From contig NZ_CAMLMK010000091.1 in NCBI RefSeq assembly GCF_946481155.1, forward strand, positions 1 through 10,809: 10,809 nt of DNA, read 5' to 3'. Position 1 is the first letter of the stretch. Each line of letters starts with the position of its first letter. This DNA comes from an uncultured Flavobacterium sp. (GTDB lineage Bacteria; Bacteroidota; Bacteroidia; Flavobacteriales; Flavobacteriaceae). Shown here piece after piece: positions 7,326 through 10,809 of this stretch. The notes under the pieces are model-generated. The model did not search any database. It was not told where the DNA came from and worked only from the letters and a program-made list of their open reading frames with translations. The translations under genes and the position numbers were made by a program.

Positions 7326-7350
7326 TGACAAATTCAAATTTATTTTGTCA
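7326..7350 (-). promoter_or_regulatory. Putative -7 promoter element within a 25-bp dyad (operator-like)
   Basis: Read on the minus strand, 7342-7335 is TAAATTTG, a full match to the Bacteroidota -7 consensus TAnnTTTG, about 135 bases before the ATG at 7200. The only nearby exact TTTG (7372-7369) is 26 bases upstream, longer than the usual spacing of about 20, so the promoter call is weak. The element is framed by the perfect inverted repeat TGACAAA (7326-7332) and TTTGTCA (7344-7350), where a repressor or activator could bind. Confidence 0.35.
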
Positions 7351-7531
7351 TAGTTCGCAGAAAATCAACAAATTAATTTATGATGTTAATTTTTACGAAT
7401 TCGAAAAATCAATAGTAAGAAGTGCTAAATAAAAATCGGTGATTTAAACATCTTAAAAGTTGAAAATTGCTTTCCGGGTTTTCAGCAAAAATGAAATCGA
7501 TTTGATGAAATGGATCTTTGTGGGAGTTAAA

Positions 7532-7575
7532 AACAAAAAAACCTTGAAATCACAGGGATATCAAGGGTTTTTGTT
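7532..7575 (-). terminator. Intrinsic terminator of the LytTR operon
   Basis: On the minus strand, AACAAAAACCCTTGA (7575-7561) pairs with TCAAGGTTTTTTTGTT (7547-7532) around a 13-base loop, with one bulge or mismatch near the A/T-rich base, and a T run follows. It lies about 180 bases beyond the LytTR stop codon. The hairpin is nearly symmetric and could also work on the plus strand, but no plus-strand gene precedes it nearby. Confidence 0.75.
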
Positions 7576-7757
7576 AAACGCAACAAAGCAAGAAGATAGT
7601 AGTAGAGAAGAAAAATAGTATTTTGGAGTAAAGAGAAGAAGCGGAAACAAAATGATGAAAAAGCTGGTGATCAATCGTCACTTTCACTCTGTTTCTCACT
7701 CTGCTTTTGTACGCAATTCAGTTCAGAAGTCGAACCGAAAACTGTAGAGACGCAACT

Positions 7758-8510
7758 TTATTTTTTTAATAAAGCCTTAACTAAGCTACTTCTTTGTTTT
7801 GAAATCGGAATTTTGCGGGCATGATGTTTCATTATCAGATAACCGAAATCTTCATTAAGAATACTCAAAACATGAACTTTGTTAATCAAGTGCGATTGAT
7901 GACAACGTATAAACCCATACGGTTTCAGTAATTCATCATACTCATAAAGCGGTTTTGAAATAACATATTCGTTCCCGTCAGTCAGGAAAAATGTAGTGTA
8001 GTTATTAGATGATTCGCATCTTACAATGTCTTTGACCGCTACCAAGTAAGTTTCCTTCAGAGTAGGCAAAGCTATTTTCTGATTTTCATCAGGAGATTTT
8101 CTCTCTATTGACTCGAGAAGATTGTTTAACCTTGCGTTTTGATTTTTGTTGCTAACAGATTGTTGTATTCTTTCGACTGTGATTTTGAGCTCCGAAATGT
8201 TGATCGGTTTTAGTAAATAATCCAGTGCGGAAAATTTGATAGCCATAATACCGTAAACATCATAAGCTGTTACAAAGACAACATCAAATTGAGGATTTTC
8301 AAGCGATTTCAAAAGATCAAAACCATTTTCGTTGGGCATCTCAATATCAAGAAACACCACGTCTGGTTTATATTCGTGAATGATTTTTCTTGCTTCTCCG
8401 GCGTTTAGAGCCGTGGCTACAACTTCAATCTCTGTGCAATATTGCGCAAGCAATGCTTTCAAATTGCTTACATTGATTGGCTCGTCATCAACTATTATTG
8501 CACGTATCAT
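7758..8510 (-). CDS. LytTR-family DNA-binding response regulator
   Basis: This 250-residue protein has a receiver domain (1-~118) and a LytTR DNA-binding domain (~145-248). Receiver residues are complete: D8-D9 in IIVDDEP, phospho-acceptor D55 in VVFLDIEMPNENG, T81 in VFVTAYD and K101 in YLLKPI. The LytTR domain shows ALPTLKETYLVAVKDIVRCE, the SSNNYTTFFLTDG strand-turn and FIRCHQSHLINKVHV, ending in IPISKQRSSLVKALL, all typical of AgrA/AlgR/LytR-like regulators. Its ATG overlaps the TGA of the kinase gene by 4 bp (ATGA), so the two are translationally coupled and almost certainly a cognate pair. It should act as a transcription factor in the cytoplasm; its targets cannot be read here, and I found no clear LytTR-type direct repeats nearby. 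Confidence 0.96.
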   Translation of the reverse strand: MIRAIIVDDEPINVSNLKALLAQYCTEIEVVATALNAGEARKIIHEYKPDVVFLDIEMPNENGFDLLKSLENPQFDVVFVTAYDVYGIMAIKFSALDYLLKPINISELKITVERIQQSVSNKNQNARLNNLLESIERKSPDENQKIALPTLKETYLVAVKDIVRCESSNNYTTFFLTDGNEYVISKPLYEYDELLKPYGFIRCHQSHLINKVHVLSILNEDFGYLIMKHHARKIPISKQRSSLVKALLKK

Positions 8511-9943
8511 TTTAGCCAGTTATGAAAAGTGAAAATGACTTCTGTTCCTGAATGTCGGTTAAACTCGAGAATAATGTTCTGATCTTTTTTTATTTTATTT
8601 ATCGTATTGATCCGTTCAGTTGTCAATGAAAGTCCGTAACCCGACGAATGACTTTTATCCTTCCAGGTACCATTGTCTTTTACCATGATTATCAAATTAT
8701 CCTTTTCTTGTTTGCAGACTACAAGTATTTGTCCTTTCTCACCTAATCCTGAAAGTCCGTGCCGGATTGCATTTTCTATAATTGGTTGCAGCAGCATGGT
8801 CGGTATTTCTACTTCTGAAGGGTCTATTTCAGAAGAGACTTCAATTTTCCAGGAGAAATTAAAACGCAAAGCTTCTAAACTAATGTACATACGCATCATC
8901 TCCAGTTCTTGATCAAGATCATTAAATACATCCTTGTTTTTCGCAAGTGTTTTCCGCAACAATAAGCTGAACTCTTCCAGGTAATGGTTGGCTTTTTCGA
9001 CCCTATCAGTATTCATAAGACCTTGAATCGAGCTGAGAGCATTAAACGTAAAGTGAGGGTTTAGCAATGTTTGTAATTTTATAGCTGCTGCTTCCAGTTT
9101 TTGTTGTTCCTTTTCAGATCTTCTTAGTTTCTTCCTGAAAAATTTAGCAATCATCCAGAAGCCGATACCGACAATTAAAAACAGGAGGAAAATATACATT
9201 ACACCAGACTGATACCAGTGAGGTTTTACGTGTATGTAGATGGTGCGTACACTTTCCTTTTGAAAAACATAATTATACCTTAGTTCATATTCGGTATTCG
9301 CTTCTAACTTTAATCCTGTCAAGTCTTTTTTACCAGTTTCAAACAGCATTTTTTTAGTTGTTAGATTCCTTAAAGTGATTTCTGTTTCGAGGCCTTTAAA
9401 ATAATCTTCTCTTTCGGAAAGATGAATTCTCAGTTGATCCCCGGGTGATATACTAAGCTCATCGTGATGTTCAGAAGATGAATTTTTAAAAGGAATGGGA
9501 ATATTTCCTTTCTGATGATAAAACGTTATTTCCGGAATGAGTATGGGCCTTCGAATGATGTGTCTTTTGATGAGCTTATCTGTTTTTTTTTGAAGGATAT
9601 CCACCCTTACCTCCTGATTGGGTAGTATATAAAGCCCGGTACCATCCTTTTTCAAAACGATTTTCTCGATATCTCCAGCCCCGCTTTCTTTAAGATGCAT
9701 CTGGCTGTAAAGTTCAGTGGATGATTCATTGAAAAAAGTTGTCGGTCGGACTTTAAAGAAACCATTTGAAATTTGCACATCAACCGTGTCCCCCTTAAAC
9801 GTCTCATTAAGTTGACTAACTGGGGCAAACGCAACTTCAATGCTTATGTATGTTTTGTCCTTTGCATTGGGAACCTGGCCATACAAAAACCTGCAACAGC
9901 TAACCAGTAATAATATAAGAATCGTAAGTTTTCTAAAGATCAT
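8507..9943 (-). CDS. LytS/YpdA-type sensor histidine kinase with periplasmic beta-rich domain
   Basis: This 478-residue protein starts with an export signal (1-22, LTILILLLVSCC). Cleavage could follow YGQ at 21-23; LVSC at 13-16 also fits a lipobox. A periplasmic region (~24-245) rich in beta strands ends in ANTEYELRYNYVF...VKPHWYQSGVMY, which resembles a diverged Y_Y_Y domain running into the membrane helix at ~246-267. The beta-propeller repeats often found ahead of Y_Y_Y are absent. The cytoplasmic part has a short coiled coil (~271-290) and the His_kinase domain with H297 in LNPHFTFNALSSIQGLM, then the ATPase domain: N391 in PIIENAIRHGL, DNG at 423-425 and GYGLSLTTERI at 435-445. The kinase looks intact. 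It overlaps its LytTR partner by 4 bp and follows the TlpA-like gene by 62 bp. The stimulus is unknown. Confidence 0.94.
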   Translation of the reverse strand: MIFRKLTILILLLVSCCRFLYGQVPNAKDKTYISIEVAFAPVSQLNETFKGDTVDVQISNGFFKVRPTTFFNESSTELYSQMHLKESGAGDIEKIVLKKDGTGLYILPNQEVRVDILQKKTDKLIKRHIIRRPILIPEITFYHQKGNIPIPFKNSSSEHHDELSISPGDQLRIHLSEREDYFKGLETEITLRNLTTKKMLFETGKKDLTGLKLEANTEYELRYNYVFQKESVRTIYIHVKPHWYQSGVMYIFLLFLIVGIGFWMIAKFFRKKLRRSEKEQQKLEAAAIKLQTLLNPHFTFNALSSIQGLMNTDRVEKANHYLEEFSLLLRKTLAKNKDVFNDLDQELEMMRMYISLEALRFNFSWKIEVSSEIDPSEVEIPTMLLQPIIENAIRHGLSGLGEKGQILVVCKQEKDNLIIMVKDNGTWKDKSHSSGYGLSLTTERINTINKIKKDQNIILEFNRHSGTEVIFTFHNWLK

Positions 9944-10005
9944 AATAGTTCAATTGATTTGTACACTGGCTTATTCAGGCTTAACATTACTCAAATTAAA
10001 GGAAT

Positions 10006-10809
10006 TTATTGTTCTTTGGCAATAGCAATCATCGCTTCCAATTCATTTATAGCTTCTGAATCAGTTGAGAATCCCTTAACCAAAAACCTGATTTCACCCT
10101 GTCTGTCGATTACAATTTTAGTCGGTAGCTCTTCTACTTTATAAGCATCTGCTACAGTAAATGTTTTCTGATCGGTAGGTTTATCTACCAAAATAATACC
10201 TGGCAATTCGCGTTTCTTACTGAATGTTTTTACCCGTGCTTCCGATTGTTCATCTGTTCCTTTTTCACCCGTCGCCACAAAGAGAAATACAACTTCAGGA
10301 TGTAAGCCACATACTTTTTTCATTGCAGGCATTGAAGAAATACAAGGAGCACACCAGGTTGCCCAGAAATCAATCACAACAACTTTTCCTCTCAAGCTGG
10401 AAAGTGTGACAGGTCTTCCTTCAGTATCCAATAAGGTGAAATCAGGTGCGTCCAGATTTGAAATCATTTTCTTTTCGGTTTCCAATACATATGCCTTTGC
10501 CGAGTTTTTCTGGATCGAATCTAAAAAGCAGACTGCATTTTCTTCACTGCCCATTTTTTTAACGCACAATTTCTTCAGCAATAAATCCATTCCTAAGCTC
10601 GATTTTCCTAATGTGGCCATCCTTAAAAGAATCGTATACGCTTTGTCTTCATGACCAACTGATTCCAGAAGAGTCGTATAAAACTCAATTGACGATTGGG
10701 ACGTTTCTTCAATGTCAAGGTCTTTCAATGCTATATCTTCATAAAAGTAAGCCTCTTCATTTTTACCGTTTGCAAAAAGGATCTGTGCATAGGCCTCATA
10801 GTAAGGATA
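10006..10809 (-). CDS. TlpA-like thiol-disulfide oxidoreductase, N-terminus cut by the window
   Basis: The minus-strand frame stays open from the right edge to TAA at 10006-10008 (267 visible residues); the TTG at 10728 is not needed as a start, so the gene begins outside the window. Residues ~1-110 are helical and TPR-like (YYEAYAQILFANGKNEEAYF, later EFYTTLLESVGHEDKAY). The TlpA/AhpC-type thioredoxin domain follows, from ~APDFTLLDTEGRPVTLSSLRG through VVVIDFWATWCAPCISSMP. It holds the CxxC active site (WCAPC at visible residues 152-156) and the cis-Pro in EELPTKIVID, ending with GEIRFLVKGFS. Such proteins reduce periplasmic disulfides or cytochrome c apoproteins in Bacteroidota, usually exported as lipoproteins or with a signal peptide, which here would lie beyond the edge. 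It precedes the LytS kinase by 62 bp with no terminator visible between them, so co-transcription is likely. Confidence 0.92.
   Translation of the reverse strand, partial: YPYYEAYAQILFANGKNEEAYFYEDIALKDLDIEETSQSSIEFYTTLLESVGHEDKAYTILLRMATLGKSSLGMDLLLKKLCVKKMGSEENAVCFLDSIQKNSAKAYVLETEKKMISNLDAPDFTLLDTEGRPVTLSSLRGKVVVIDFWATWCAPCISSMPAMKKVCGLHPEVVFLFVATGEKGTDEQSEARVKTFSKKRELPGIILVDKPTDQKTFTVADAYKVEELPTKIVIDRQGEIRFLVKGFSTDSEAINELEAMIAIAKEQ

Larger units (their letters stand above)
7201..7757. other. 557-bp intergenic region between two minus-strand operons
   Basis: No convincing gene is present. The part nearest 7200 is the A+T-rich leader of the thioredoxin-fold/kinase operon, with an inverted repeat at 7209-7226 and a dyad with promoter-like element at 7326-7350. 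The terminator of the LytTR operon lies at 7532-7575. Bases 7580-7757 are probably the long 3' untranslated region of that operon; they contain the 8-bp direct repeat TCACTCTG at 7684-7691 and 7696-7703 and nothing else I can name. Confidence 0.6.

Noticed and set aside
7370..7392. AAATTAA / TTAATTT inverted repeat in the leader
   Set aside because: It is made only of A and T in A+T-rich DNA, so such a match is expected by chance.
7652..7747. 31-codon plus-strand reading frame starting ATGATGAAAAAG
   Set aside because: It has an A-rich leader and a lysine-rich start, but no signal peptide, no hydrophobic segment, no recognisable precursor motif and no convincing promoter. It lies antisense to the probable 3' UTR of the LytTR operon.
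9944..10005. Separate promoter for the LytS kinase in the 62-bp gap
   Set aside because: No TAnnTTTG match and no terminator hairpin were found there; read-through from the TlpA-like gene is simpler.
10726..10728. TTG start for the TlpA-like protein
   Set aside because: The frame continues without a stop to the window edge with TPR-like helical sequence, so the protein is longer and truncated here.

Overview
The window looks like a chromosomal segment from a low-to-moderate G+C Bacteroidota, most likely a Flavobacterium-like member of Flavobacteriia. The basis is the style of the RHS protein (boundary motif ending in DPDGR after a PLAQKYPKWNPYNY-type segment), a LytS/LytTR two-component pair with a periplasmic input domain, a Rcp1-like single-domain response regulator, A-rich leaders with no strong Shine-Dalgarno sequences, and a match to the Bacteroidota -7 element (TAnnTTTG). 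This assignment is inference; no rRNA or other marker gene is present.

Region 1 (1-4589, plus strand). A very large RHS/YD-repeat protein, cut by the left edge of the window, ends in a conserved RHS core, a sharp DPDGR boundary and a 212-residue variable C-terminal tail. Two bases later comes a 64-codon, very A+T-rich gene for a small protein with two hydrophobic segments. This is the classic layout of a polymorphic toxin tip followed by its immunity protein, although neither belongs to a family I recognise.

Region 2 (4590-4856). The convergent gap holds three 44-bp direct repeat units with an internal hairpin (REP-like), a partial fourth unit, and a strong bidirectional terminator. The left arm of that terminator recurs as an exact 13-bp copy between units 1 and 2.

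Region 3 (4857-7200, minus strand). This is a three-gene operon read leftwards: a membrane-anchored thioredoxin-fold protein with a CPC motif, a six-transmembrane histidine kinase, and a stand-alone CheY/Rcp1-like receiver. The genes are separated by 1 and 9 bases, so coordinated expression is likely.

Region 4 (7201-7757). This 557-bp gap contains the leader of the operon above, with a 25-bp dyad centred on a TAnnTTTG match, and the terminator of the next operon.

Region 5 (7758-10809, minus strand). This is a second operon: a TlpA-like thioredoxin-fold protein (cut by the right edge), then a LytS-type histidine kinase with a periplasmic domain, then a LytTR response regulator that overlaps the kinase by 4 bp.

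The most striking arrangement is that two unrelated two-component systems stand next to each other, each headed by a membrane or exported thioredoxin-fold gene. No phage, transposase, CRISPR, tRNA or rRNA was seen.
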